Shown: piece after piece, positions 1 to 5,331 of the stretch
How the letters are laid out: each line of letters starts with the position of its first letter
Numbering within the stretch: position 1 is the first letter of the stretch
NCBI GenBank assembly: GCA_027489915.1
Contig: JAIXZB010000052.1
Location: forward strand, 1-6,858
Source: Rickettsiales bacterium
GTDB lineage: Bacteria; Pseudomonadota; Alphaproteobacteria; Rickettsiales; UBA3002
Length of the DNA stretch: 6,858 nucleotides
Reading direction: 5' to 3'
Notes under the pieces: model-generated
What the model saw: the letters and a program-made list of their open reading frames with translations, nothing else
What the model was told of the DNA's origin: nothing
The model's database searches: none
Made by a program: the position numbers and the translations under genes

Positions 1-520
1 GCCCATACACGTTGAAAAAACGCAGTCCAACCGAGCGCAATGCATGGATATATGCACCTACACGAGCATACTGCTCGGCAGCAAGTTTATCCTGACCATA
101 TGAGGTGAGGGGCAGCGCAATAGAATCTTCGCTGAGCGGCAAAGCAGGGTTGTCACCATAGACTGCGGCAGAGGAAGCATAGACCACAGGGATTGCGCCT
201 TGGGGGGCTTTTAGCGCAGCTTCGAACACCGTGATGGTGCCAGTAACATTGGTGCGGTGTGTTTCGAGCCATGCATTATTGCACTGCTGAACCGATGCAA
301 TCGCGGCTAAGTGGAAAATACCATCGACACCTGACACTGCTCCAGCAACAGTGGCCTCATCGGCGATATCACCAATAATGACTTCGCTTGCGGCAGGGGC
401 GTTTTCGCGCGAGCCAGAGGAGAGGTTATCGAGAATACGCACAGAATGGCCTGCCGCAATCAGCGCATGCGCTAAGTGCGAACCTATAAAACCGCATCCA
501 CCTGTAATCAGAAAATGCAT
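1..520 (-). CDS. NAD-dependent sugar-nucleotide epimerase/dehydratase (extended SDR), C-terminus cut off by window edge
   Basis: The N-terminal 173 residues of an extended short-chain dehydrogenase/reductase are visible, read leftward from an ATG at 518-520. The start MHFLITGGCGFIGSHL carries the Rossmann motif GxxGxxG (residues 7-13). An acidic residue ends strand 2 (LDN, Asp31) and should bind the NAD adenosine ribose. SSAAVYG (116-122) and the catalytic pair YGQDK (Tyr141, Lys145) follow, then LRFFNVYG. The family interconverts or dehydrates nucleotide sugars, and UDP-glucose 4-epimerase-like proteins are the closest in feel. The substrate cannot be set because the C-terminal sugar-binding half is missing, so I give no symbol. 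No good Shine-Dalgarno precedes the ATG. A candidate promoter lies about 50-75 bases upstream. The neighbour on the same strand is a tyrosine phosphatase, a combination seen in polysaccharide loci, but that role is inference. Confidence 0.9.
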   Translation of the reverse strand, partial: MHFLITGGCGFIGSHLAHALIAAGHSVRILDNLSSGSRENAPAASEVIIGDIADEATVAGAVSGVDGIFHLAAIASVQQCNNAWLETHRTNVTGTITVFEAALKAPQGAIPVVYASSAAVYGDNPALPLSEDSIALPLTSYGQDKLAAEQYARVGAYIHALRSVGLRFFNVYG

Positions 521-567
521 TCACTAGCCAAGCTTTGTGTCGTTTATTATTACTTTTCAGAAAGGTG

Positions 568-596
568 TTAATAGATTTTAACAAATAGGATGTAAA
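568..596 (-). promoter_or_regulatory. Candidate sigma70-like promoter of the epimerase gene
   Basis: Read on the minus strand, TTTACA (591-596, 5/6 match to TTGACA) is followed after 17 bases by TATTAA (568-573, 4/6 match to TATAAT). Transcription would start near 561, leaving a leader of about 40 bases before the ATG at 520. The region is AT-rich, so chance matches are easier here. An alternative pairing, TTGTGC-16-TAAAAT, overlaps it. Confidence 0.4.
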
Positions 597-614
597 GCAC
601 AAAAATGAGGCAGT

Positions 615-631
615 TTGATGACAATCATCAA
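615..631. repeat. 17-bp inverted repeat between phosphatase and epimerase genes
   Basis: TTGATGA-CAA-TCATCAA is a perfect 7-bp dyad with a 3-base centre. It lies 19 bp upstream of the candidate -35 of the epimerase promoter and 26 bp beyond the phosphatase stop. It could be an operator. As RNA it would be a weak AT-rich hairpin with no adjacent T-run, so a terminator is less likely. Aligned to the 19-base E. coli Fur consensus it matches 12 positions, which is suggestive only. Confidence 0.35.
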
Positions 632-656
632 TCAGCACAAATGCTTATTAGGTTAG

Positions 657-1145
657 TTAGAGGCGCGAAATGAGGTTCTGTGTGGCCTCGTCTATCAGGC
701 CATATACATCCTGAAAGTCGCGGTTTGCACCATAATAGGGGTCGGGAACTTCGCTGCGATGGGTAATACCTGCATAGGGCAAATACAGTGCTAAGGTGGC
801 GGTGGCTTTCTCCGCAGAAAGCTTTGCCGCCATTTTCTTGAGGGCGCTTAGGTGCGATTCATCCATGGCAAGTATGAGTTCAAACTGCGAAAAATCCTCG
901 GGGCGCACGTTGCGGGCGCGCAAATGGCTTATATCGACACCTTTGCGCAGCGCGGTTTCTTGTGAGCGCACATCGGGCGCATGGCCTATGTGATGGGAAT
1001 CAACCCCTGCAGAATCCAAATGCACCCGTGTGGCTTTGCCTGCGTGGTTTAGTGCATGTTGCATGACCCCTTCAGCGGTGGGTGATCTGCATATATTACC
1101 CGTGCACACAAATAGAATCGAGCGTGGAAATGTTGCATCTTTCAT
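657..1145 (-). CDS. Low-molecular-weight protein tyrosine phosphatase
   Basis: This is a 162-residue cytoplasmic phosphatase of normal length for the low-molecular-weight family. The phosphate-binding loop CTGNICRS sits at residues 14-21: Cys14 is the nucleophile and Arg20 completes the C-x5-R signature. DSAG (44-47) follows, and the general acid Asp135 lies in VPDPYYG (133-139). The family hydrolyses phosphotyrosine and, in bacteria, often controls polysaccharide-making tyrosine kinases or acts in arsenate reduction. The conserved DPYY segment favours a true phosphatase over an arsenate reductase. No kinase gene is visible. The ATG at 1143-1145 is the only sensible start because the catalytic loop is close behind it. 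It has no Shine-Dalgarno, but a -10-like hexamer lies six bases upstream, so the mRNA may be leaderless. It diverges from the nitroreductase gene across 46 bp. Confidence 0.93.
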   Translation of the reverse strand: MKDATFPRSILFVCTGNICRSPTAEGVMQHALNHAGKATRVHLDSAGVDSHHIGHAPDVRSQETALRKGVDISHLRARNVRPEDFSQFELILAMDESHLSALKKMAAKLSAEKATATLALYLPYAGITHRSEVPDPYYGANRDFQDVYGLIDEATQNLISRL

Positions 1146-1151
1146 AGGCTT

Positions 1152-1180
1152 ACATTAGCTAAGTACACATCAAAACGCAA
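1152..1180 (-). promoter_or_regulatory. Weak candidate promoter of the phosphatase gene (leaderless geometry)
   Basis: On the minus strand TTGCGT (1175-1180) and TAATGT (1152-1157) are separated by 17 bases, and exactly six bases separate the -10-like hexamer from the ATG. Each hexamer matches consensus at only 3 of 6 positions, so the call rests on spacing and on the absence of a ribosome binding site. The -35 would overlap the start of the nitroreductase Shine-Dalgarno. Confidence 0.22.
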
Positions 1181-1191
1181 GGAGATGCATC

Positions 1192-1755
1192 GTGGAGTTT
1201 TTACAAGGTCTGCTCACCCGTCGCTCGGTTGCGCCGAAAGATATGCAGGATGTAGGCCCAACACAGGATGAAATTACCCAGATTCTGAATGCGGCCTTGC
1301 GTGTGCCTGACCACGGAAAGCTTGGCCCGTGGCGCATTATAACCTTTGATAAAACCCAGCAGGTGCGCTTTGGCGAGGTGGTGCAGGCGCGGTTTAAGGC
1401 CATAACGCCTGATGCTACAGAAGCGCAGATTGCATTTGAACGCGCCCGCCCAAGCCGCGCACCACTCATGATTGCCGTGCTTTCAACCCCTAAAGAAGGC
1501 AAAATCCCGCAGTGGGAGCAGGAACTTTCAGTAGGAGCCGTATGTCAGAACATGCTGAATGCCTGTTATGCACTTGGGTATGGCGCTAAATGGTTGACCG
1601 AATGGATTGCCTTCGATGTTGAGATTCTACGAGCGCTCGGGGGAAGTGAAAAAGACCGTGTGGCGGGCTTTATATACATAGGTAAATCGAGTGCTGTTCC
1701 CGAAGAGCGCCAGCGTCCAATGATTGCAGAGGTTGTAAGTGCTTACGGTGGTTAA
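1192..1755 (+). CDS. Nitroreductase family protein, YdjA-like (FMN-dependent NAD(P)H oxidoreductase)
   Basis: The 187-residue product fits the short YdjA-type nitroreductases: soluble FMN homodimers that use NAD(P)H to reduce nitro-compounds or other electron acceptors; the natural substrate is usually unknown. The N-terminal RRSVAPKDM (10-18) gives the FMN-phosphate arginines. PDHGKLGPWR (39-48) is the hallmark of this subgroup. A helix around 112-130 (SVGAVCQNMLNACYALGYG) and GFIYIGK (159-165) complete the fold. The start is GTG, fixed by AAGGAG at 1179-1184 with a 7-base spacer; the ATG at 1185 is out of frame. The gene diverges from the phosphatase and converges on the methyltransferase, where the two stop codons share TTAA at 1752-1755. 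It is probably transcribed alone; I see no confident promoter in the 46 bp upstream. Confidence 0.9.
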   Translation: MEFLQGLLTRRSVAPKDMQDVGPTQDEITQILNAALRVPDHGKLGPWRIITFDKTQQVRFGEVVQARFKAITPDATEAQIAFERARPSRAPLMIAVLSTPKEGKIPQWEQELSVGAVCQNMLNACYALGYGAKWLTEWIAFDVEILRALGGSEKDRVAGFIYIGKSSAVPEERQRPMIAEVVSAYGG

Positions 1756-2504
1756 CTCACGTGCCCTAGACGCACGTGCAGGGGCCAGTGTACTTGCCTA
1801 CGCAGCGCGCTATCACCCCATGCTTTGAGAAGATCAGCAGCGAAGTTACGTAAAAGCACGTCATTATGTGCCTTCTCGAGCGCGCGTACAGACGACCATG
1901 TGAGAATATAGCCCATCAGTTGGTGGTAGCTCCACTCCGCATCGATGCTGGAGGGAGCCATGGGAATTTCTTCAAACGGAAAGGGCAGGGATGCGTAGGC
2001 AGCGCCGACCATACGCCGTTCGGGAGGCCAGTAGCTTGCTAATGTTTCATGCTCAAAATGCGAAACGATTTCTCCTACATCTCCGGCAAGTGAAATGCTG
2101 CCATAGCTAAGCAGTGCAATCAGTGCCTGCGGCTTAGCGACACGGCGTACTTCGGTATAGAAACGGTCAAGATCAAACCAGTGTGCGGCTTGGGCTGCGA
2201 TGACTATATCGGCTTTTCCATCTTCGACGGGTAGCGCTTCGGCGGATGCAACATGATATTGAATCTGTGGATGCAAATGCGCATGCTGAATTTGTCCTGC
2301 GCTGGCATCGGTTGCTATCACCTGATCGAAATACGATGAGAGTAATAATGATAGTTGCCCATTGCCGCACCCGCACTCAATCGCTAGCGTGCGTTCCTTA
2401 GTGAATGGTAGAATTGCCTCGATAGCGGAGGCTGGGTAATGCGGCCTGAAAAGCGCATAAGACGCTGCATGCGAAGAAAAATAATCTGAGAAATGTTTGC
2501 TCAT
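1752..2504 (-). CDS. Class I SAM-dependent methyltransferase (Methyltransf_11 type)
   Basis: This 250-residue soluble protein opens with HFSDYFSSHAASYALFRPHYP (4-24), an N-terminal pattern typical of a methyltransferase group related to yeast trans-aconitate methyltransferases. Motif I is AIECGCGNGQLS (41-52), which binds S-adenosylmethionine. Asp66 in ATDAS ends strand 2 and should hold the SAM ribose. AEALPVEDGKADIVIAAQA (88-106) matches motifs II-III and is followed by HWFD (108-111). The methyl acceptor is unknown, and sequence alone does not choose between small acids and other substrates. The ATG at 2502-2504 lies 7 bases after the pirin stop codon with no Shine-Dalgarno, so it is probably translated by coupling in a pirin-methyltransferase operon. 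Its 3' end contains a 7-bp inverted repeat that would form a hairpin in either transcript. Confidence 0.87.
   Translation of the reverse strand: MSKHFSDYFSSHAASYALFRPHYPASAIEAILPFTKERTLAIECGCGNGQLSLLLSSYFDQVIATDASAGQIQHAHLHPQIQYHVASAEALPVEDGKADIVIAAQAAHWFDLDRFYTEVRRVAKPQALIALLSYGSISLAGDVGEIVSHFEHETLASYWPPERRMVGAAYASLPFPFEEIPMAPSSIDAEWSYHQLMGYILTWSSVRALEKAHNDVLLRNFAADLLKAWGDSALRRQVHWPLHVRLGHVS
1758..1778. repeat. Inverted repeat CACGTGC / GCACGTG at the convergent gene ends
   Basis: CACGTGC (1758-1764) and GCACGTG (1772-1778) form a perfect 7-bp stem with a 7-base loop. It starts two bases after the nitroreductase stop codon and lies inside the last codons of the methyltransferase (LHVRLGHVS). 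Each arm also contains the self-complementary hexamer CACGTG. There is no T-run on either side, so it is not a standard intrinsic terminator, but it could protect or mark the nitroreductase 3' end. Confidence 0.4.
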
Positions 2505-2511
2505 TATGTAA

Positions 2512-3216
2512 TTAATGTACGGTAGGCAGGTCTATCAGCACAAGCTCAACTTCGCTTTCTGCACATAATGAGAGCTCTGATGATTGGGTAATGACCGCGC
2601 CATCGCCTTTGTAAAGCACGTTATCTCCTAGGCGCACTGTTCCTTCGGATACTAATAAATAGCCACCGCCTTTGAGAGAGTGAGTGAGGGCTGTGCCTTC
2701 TGCAATGCGACCGCCCCAAATCGCGGCATCCTGATCTATCATCAGCGCCCCCGAGCCTACATGTTCGGGCAGGCCAGAGACAAGCAGCGTGAGCGCAGTA
2801 CGAACTTCATGCGGGAAATGCTGTTGTTCCCAGCGCGGCGTTAAGCCCTTTGTGCGAGGGGCAATCCAGATTTGGTATAGCGAGGTATCTACCGATTCGT
2901 TGTTAAGTTCTGCATGGGTAATGCCTGTACCTGCCGACATAACCTGCACTTCGCCAGCGTGGGTAGCACCGTTATTGCCGAGCGAATCTTTGTGCGTGAT
3001 GGCACCTGCGCGCACATAAGTAATGATTTCCATATCGTTGTGCGAATGGAAATCAAATCCGCCGCCTACTTTGACGATGTCATCATTGATAACGAGCAGA
3101 GGCCCAAGCCCTGTGCGCTTAGGATCGTGATAACGGGCAAATGAAAAATGGTAATGCGCATCTAGCCAGCCAATGTTCATGGTGCCCAAATCACTGTGAC
3201 GACGAATTTCTATCAT
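2512..3216 (-). CDS. Pirin family protein, YhhW-like (quercetin 2,3-dioxygenase type bicupin)
   Basis: The 234-residue protein closely follows E. coli YhhW in length and order. It begins MIEIRRHSDLGTMNIGWLDA, then HYHFSFARYHDP, VINDD, FDFHSHNDMEIITYV (55-69) and SAGTGITHAELN (94-105). The four metal ligands of the N-terminal cupin are all present: His57, His59, His101 and Glu103. The C-terminal cupin lacks such a set, as usual. YhhW-type pirins open the quercetin ring in vitro; the physiological role is unsettled and many pirins are redox- or stress-linked. The start at 3214-3216 is supported by AAGGAG (3223-3228, minus strand) with a 6-base spacer. A good promoter lies just upstream. The gene leads a two-gene unit with the methyltransferase and diverges from the ferredoxin reductase. 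Confidence 0.92.
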   Translation of the reverse strand: MIEIRRHSDLGTMNIGWLDAHYHFSFARYHDPKRTGLGPLLVINDDIVKVGGGFDFHSHNDMEIITYVRAGAITHKDSLGNNGATHAGEVQVMSAGTGITHAELNNESVDTSLYQIWIAPRTKGLTPRWEQQHFPHEVRTALTLLVSGLPEHVGSGALMIDQDAAIWGGRIAEGTALTHSLKGGGYLLVSEGTVRLGDNVLYKGDGAVITQSSELSLCAESEVELVLIDLPTVH

Positions 3217-3236
3217 ACGATTCTCCTTACAATGGC

Positions 3237-3265
3237 AATATATGTACGTAGTGTTAATGAATCAA
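3237..3265 (-). promoter_or_regulatory. Strong candidate sigma70-like promoter of the pirin-methyltransferase unit
   Basis: On the minus strand TTGATT (3260-3265, 4/6) and TATATT (3237-3242, 5/6) are spaced by 17 bases. Predicted transcription start is near 3230, giving a leader of about 14 bases that keeps the whole AAGGAG ribosome binding site. The position argues that the 5' part of the long reading frame on the opposite strand (before 3304) is not coding. Confidence 0.6.
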
Positions 3266-3268
3266 CCC

Positions 3269-3297
3269 TTGCGCACGGCGCCCTGCATGCCTATAGA
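3269..3297 (+). promoter_or_regulatory. Candidate promoter of the ferredoxin reductase gene (leaderless geometry)
   Basis: TTGCGC (3269-3274, 3/6) and TATAGA (3292-3297, 4/6) are spaced by 17 bases, and exactly six bases separate the -10 from the ATG at 3304. Transcription would start at the A of the start codon, consistent with the lack of any Shine-Dalgarno there. It lies back to back with the pirin promoter, with the two -35 elements 3 bp apart. Confidence 0.35.
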
Positions 3298-3303
3298 ACC
3301 GCT

Positions 3304-4359
3304 ATGCAAGCTTGCTTAAACACATGCGCTAAAGGCGCTGCCTACGAAACCGATGTTGCCATTATTGGCGCAGGGCCTGTGGGTCTGTTTGCTGTGTTCG
3401 AGCTGGGCCTGAATAACATGAAGGCGCATCTGATTGATATTCTGGATAAACCCGGCGGCCAATGTGCGGAGCTTTACCCTGAAAAACCTATCTATGATAT
3501 TCCTGCTTTTCCCGTCTGTACGGGTCAGGAACTTACCGATAATCTGCTAAAGCAGATTGCACCCTTTGCACCCCAGTTTCATTTCGGCCAAATGGTGGAA
3601 AGCGTAAAACAACTGCCCGATGGCAGATGGGAAGTGGCCACCGATTACGGCACCACCATTAACGCTGCCGTGGTGGTGATCGCAGCGGGTGGGGGAAGTT
3701 TTGTACCCAAGAAACCGCCCATCAAAGGCATTGAGTCCTATGAAAATAAATCGGTGTTTTATGCTGTGCGCGAGCGTTCCAAATTCGCAGGTAAGGAATT
3801 GCTGATTGTGGGTGGCGGCGATTCGGCGCTCGATTGGACATTGAATCTGGCAGAGGTGGCAAAGCGTGTAACGCTGCTGCACCGACGCGATGAATTCCGC
3901 GCAGCGCCTGACTCGGTACATAAAATGAAGCAGCTTGCAGATGCGGGCAAGATCGACCTGATATATGGGCAGGTGATGGGGGTTGCGGGAGAGGGTGGTA
4001 TGCTTGAATGCGTCACCATCAAAACCGCAGAGGGCCCAACGATAGAGCATGCATGCAACGCAATGCTGCCGTTTTTTGGCTTGACCATGAAACTTGGCCC
4101 TGTGGCCGAATTTGGCTTAAATCTGCATGAGAATCTGATTGCGGTGGATACCGAGAAATTTGAAACCTCGCGCGCGGGGATTTTTGCTGTCGGCGATATC
4201 AATACCTACCCCGGTAAGTTGAAATTGATTTTATCAGGGTTTCACGAAGCAGCGCTGATGAGTCAGGCGGCGTTCCGGATTGTCTATCCGAATCAGAAAT
4301 TGCGGTTTCAATACACGACCTCTTCAAGCGATTTGCAGAAGAAACTGGGTGTCGCCTAA
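3304..4359 (+). CDS. Ferredoxin--NADP+ reductase, type 2 (thioredoxin-reductase-like flavoprotein)
   Basis: The 351-residue product is a cytoplasmic FAD enzyme moving electrons between NADP(H) and ferredoxin. TDVAIIGAGPVGLFAVFELG (16-35) is the FAD-binding dinucleotide fold. GGQCAELYPEKPIYDIPAFP (51-70) is a family signature. VGGGDSALD (169-177) with HRR (193-195) forms the NADPH site, and GIFAVGDIN (292-300) closes the FAD site. The redox CxxC of thioredoxin reductases is absent, and the tail SSSDLQKKLGVA is typical of the YumC-like type 2 reductases. The frame is open back to a GTG at 3196, and ATG 3232 is another option. I chose ATG 3304 because it leaves about 15 residues before TDVAI, as in relatives, and because earlier starts run through the pirin promoter. 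The gene heads a cluster ending with a [2Fe-2S] ferredoxin, a likely partner. Confidence 0.93.
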   Translation: MQACLNTCAKGAAYETDVAIIGAGPVGLFAVFELGLNNMKAHLIDILDKPGGQCAELYPEKPIYDIPAFPVCTGQELTDNLLKQIAPFAPQFHFGQMVESVKQLPDGRWEVATDYGTTINAAVVVIAAGGGSFVPKKPPIKGIESYENKSVFYAVRERSKFAGKELLIVGGGDSALDWTLNLAEVAKRVTLLHRRDEFRAAPDSVHKMKQLADAGKIDLIYGQVMGVAGEGGMLECVTIKTAEGPTIEHACNAMLPFFGLTMKLGPVAEFGLNLHENLIAVDTEKFETSRAGIFAVGDINTYPGKLKLILSGFHEAALMSQAAFRIVYPNQKLRFQYTTSSSDLQKKLGVA

Positions 4360-4364
4360 GCAGT

Positions 4365-4380
4365 TCAGGCATGTGCCTGA
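4365..4380 (+). repeat. Small stem-loop between reductase and membrane protein genes
   Basis: TCAGGC-ATGT-GCCTGA is a perfect 6-bp stem with a 4-base loop in the 36-base gap after the reductase stop. No T-run follows, so it should not end transcription. It may stabilise or separate the two cistrons in a shared message. Confidence 0.35.
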
Positions 4381-4395
4381 TAAGAAAGTACGACC

Positions 4396-4935
4396 ATGCC
4401 AACGCTTTTAAAGCGCATATTTTTGTTCATTCTTTCGGTAATATTTATCATCGAGGCATGGCTATGGGAAACCACTGGGGCGCTGGTTTCACGCCTTGTG
4501 GGGTGGATTCCGTTTGACCATATCAAACGCGTGATTACTGCGCGCGTGGAGCATCTATCTCCTTACGCCACGCTTGGGGTGTTTGTGATTCCAGCAATAG
4601 TACTTTTACCACTGAAATTTATCGCCGTATGGTTGTTTACCAAAGGGCATTTGCTGGGTGGAATGAGTATGGTGCTGCTATCGAAGCTGATGGGGTTTGG
4701 GGTGGCATCGTTCTTGTTCACGCTCTGCAAGCCTAAACTCATGCAGCTGCGCGCGATTAGATGGGTATATGAGCATTGTATTCGTGCGCGAAGCTATGCG
4801 GCGAATTTGGTTGCGCCCTATATGGCTCGTATTCGTGCCAGTGTTGCAATGTTACGCTCGTACCTTCCGCGCGCTAAATGGCTTGAACTATGGCGTGCCC
4901 ACAGGCATAAAGCACGTAAATCAAGAGAGCCCTGA
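4396..4935 (+). CDS. Conserved inner-membrane protein of unknown function, three predicted helices
   Basis: The 179-residue protein has hydrophobic segments at about 7-25, 58-80 and 88-110, and a strongly basic soluble tail (111-179) rich in Arg and Lys. The pattern EAWLWE near residue 20, then LSPYATLGVFVIPAIVLLPLK (55-74) and a Lys-containing third helix resembles an uncharacterised proteobacterial membrane family I recall as hypothetical; I know no function for it. There is no signal peptidase site and no haem, flavin or iron-sulfur motif. By the positive-inside rule the basic tail is probably cytoplasmic. The start ATG 4396 has only a weak purine-rich stretch (AAGAAAG) upstream. It sits 36 bases after the ferredoxin reductase and one base before the ferredoxin ATG, so all three are likely one operon. 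A role as membrane partner of that redox pair is inference from position only. Confidence 0.8.
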   Translation: MPTLLKRIFLFILSVIFIIEAWLWETTGALVSRLVGWIPFDHIKRVITARVEHLSPYATLGVFVIPAIVLLPLKFIAVWLFTKGHLLGGMSMVLLSKLMGFGVASFLFTLCKPKLMQLRAIRWVYEHCIRARSYAANLVAPYMARIRASVAMLRSYLPRAKWLELWRAHRHKARKSREP

Positions 4936-4936
4936 C

Positions 4937-5260
4937 ATGCAAACCCTAACGCTATACGTGACCGACCGCGAAGGTATACGCTACACTCTTGACGGCCTTG
5001 AAGGTTGGCGCGTGATGGAGGTGATACGTGATAACGGCCTGCCCATAAAAGCCGAATGCGGCGGTGCCTGTGCCTGTGCTACCTGCCATGTCTATGTGAG
5101 GGCAGAGTGGATGGATAAAGTGATAGCGCCCACAGATGAGGAAATAGCGCGCCTTGATGATGCTTTTTGCGTGGAAGACAATTCGCGCCTTTCCTGCCAG
5201 ATTCTGATGAGCGAGGCGCTTGATGGGCTGGAAGTGACGCTCGCCCCTGCGGCGGATTAG
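4937..5260 (+). CDS. [2Fe-2S] ferredoxin, adrenodoxin/FdVI type
   Basis: This 107-residue soluble electron carrier has cluster ligands Cys41, Cys47, Cys50 and Cys87, giving the adrenodoxin-type spacing C-x5-C-x2-C-x36-C. The segment AECGGACACATCHVYV (39-54) and RLSCQI (84-89) match the alphaproteobacterial FdVI/bacterial adrenodoxin-like group. Cys45 and Cys78 are extra cysteines, not ligands by this spacing. Such ferredoxins serve cytochromes P450, Rieske oxygenases or iron-sulfur assembly; no partner oxidase or isc gene is in view. The start ATG 4937 follows the membrane protein stop by one base, with AGAGAG at 4924-4929 as a modest ribosome binding site. The frame stays open further upstream, but that part lies inside the membrane protein gene and has no ferredoxin similarity. 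The ferredoxin reductase two genes upstream is the obvious electron donor. Confidence 0.93.
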   Translation: MQTLTLYVTDREGIRYTLDGLEGWRVMEVIRDNGLPIKAECGGACACATCHVYVRAEWMDKVIAPTDEEIARLDDAFCVEDNSRLSCQILMSEALDGLEVTLAPAAD

Positions 5261-5263
5261 TTT

Positions 5264-5275
5264 TTCTATATAGAA
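5264..5275. repeat. 12-bp perfect palindrome upstream of the dps promoter
   Basis: TTCTATATAGAA reads the same on both strands. It begins 3 bases after the ferredoxin stop codon and ends 14 bp before the dps -35 element, where an activator could bind. I cannot assign it to a known regulator. It is too AT-rich to be a good terminator stem. Confidence 0.4.
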
Positions 5276-5289
5276 TCTTTATATCACCA

Positions 5290-5318
5290 TTGGCAAAGTG
5301 CGTTTGCACATCTATATT
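5290..5318 (+). promoter_or_regulatory. Strong candidate sigma70-like promoter of dps, with an internal dyad
   Basis: TTGGCA (5290-5295, 5/6) and TATATT (5313-5318, 5/6) are spaced by 17 bases, the best promoter in the window. Transcription would start near 5325. The spacer holds two overlapping inverted repeats: GCAAA-gtgcg-TTTGC (5293-5307) and GTGC-gttt-GCAC (5298-5309), well placed for a repressor. The predicted start removes most of the AAGGAG at 5320-5325. Confidence 0.6.
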
Positions 5319-5331
5319 GAAGGAGAACCCA

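Noticed and set aside
426..638. A 70-codon minus-strand frame across the epimerase start.
   Set aside because: It overlaps the recognisable epimerase N-terminus in another frame and has no ribosome binding site or family features.
3219..3263. GANTC (CcrM-type methylation) sites at 3219-3223 and within the pirin -35 at 3259-3263.
   Set aside because: A rough count finds GANTC about as often across the window as chance predicts, so presence in this promoter is not evidence of methylation control.
3196..3303. A 5' extension of the ferredoxin reductase from GTG 3196 or ATG 3232.
   Set aside because: It overlaps the pirin start and the strong pirin promoter, has no plus-strand Shine-Dalgarno, and adds residues absent from the family, whose members begin shortly before TDVAIIGAG.
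3304..4359. Thioredoxin reductase identity for the flavoprotein.
   Set aside because: The fold is the same, but the redox CxxC before the NADPH motif is missing and GGQCAELYPEKPIYDIPAFP is a type 2 ferredoxin reductase signature.
4697..4936. Upstream part of the ferredoxin reading frame as an N-terminal domain.
   Set aside because: It lies in a shifted frame inside the membrane protein gene and has no ferredoxin features; the ATG at 4937 gives the normal ferredoxin length.
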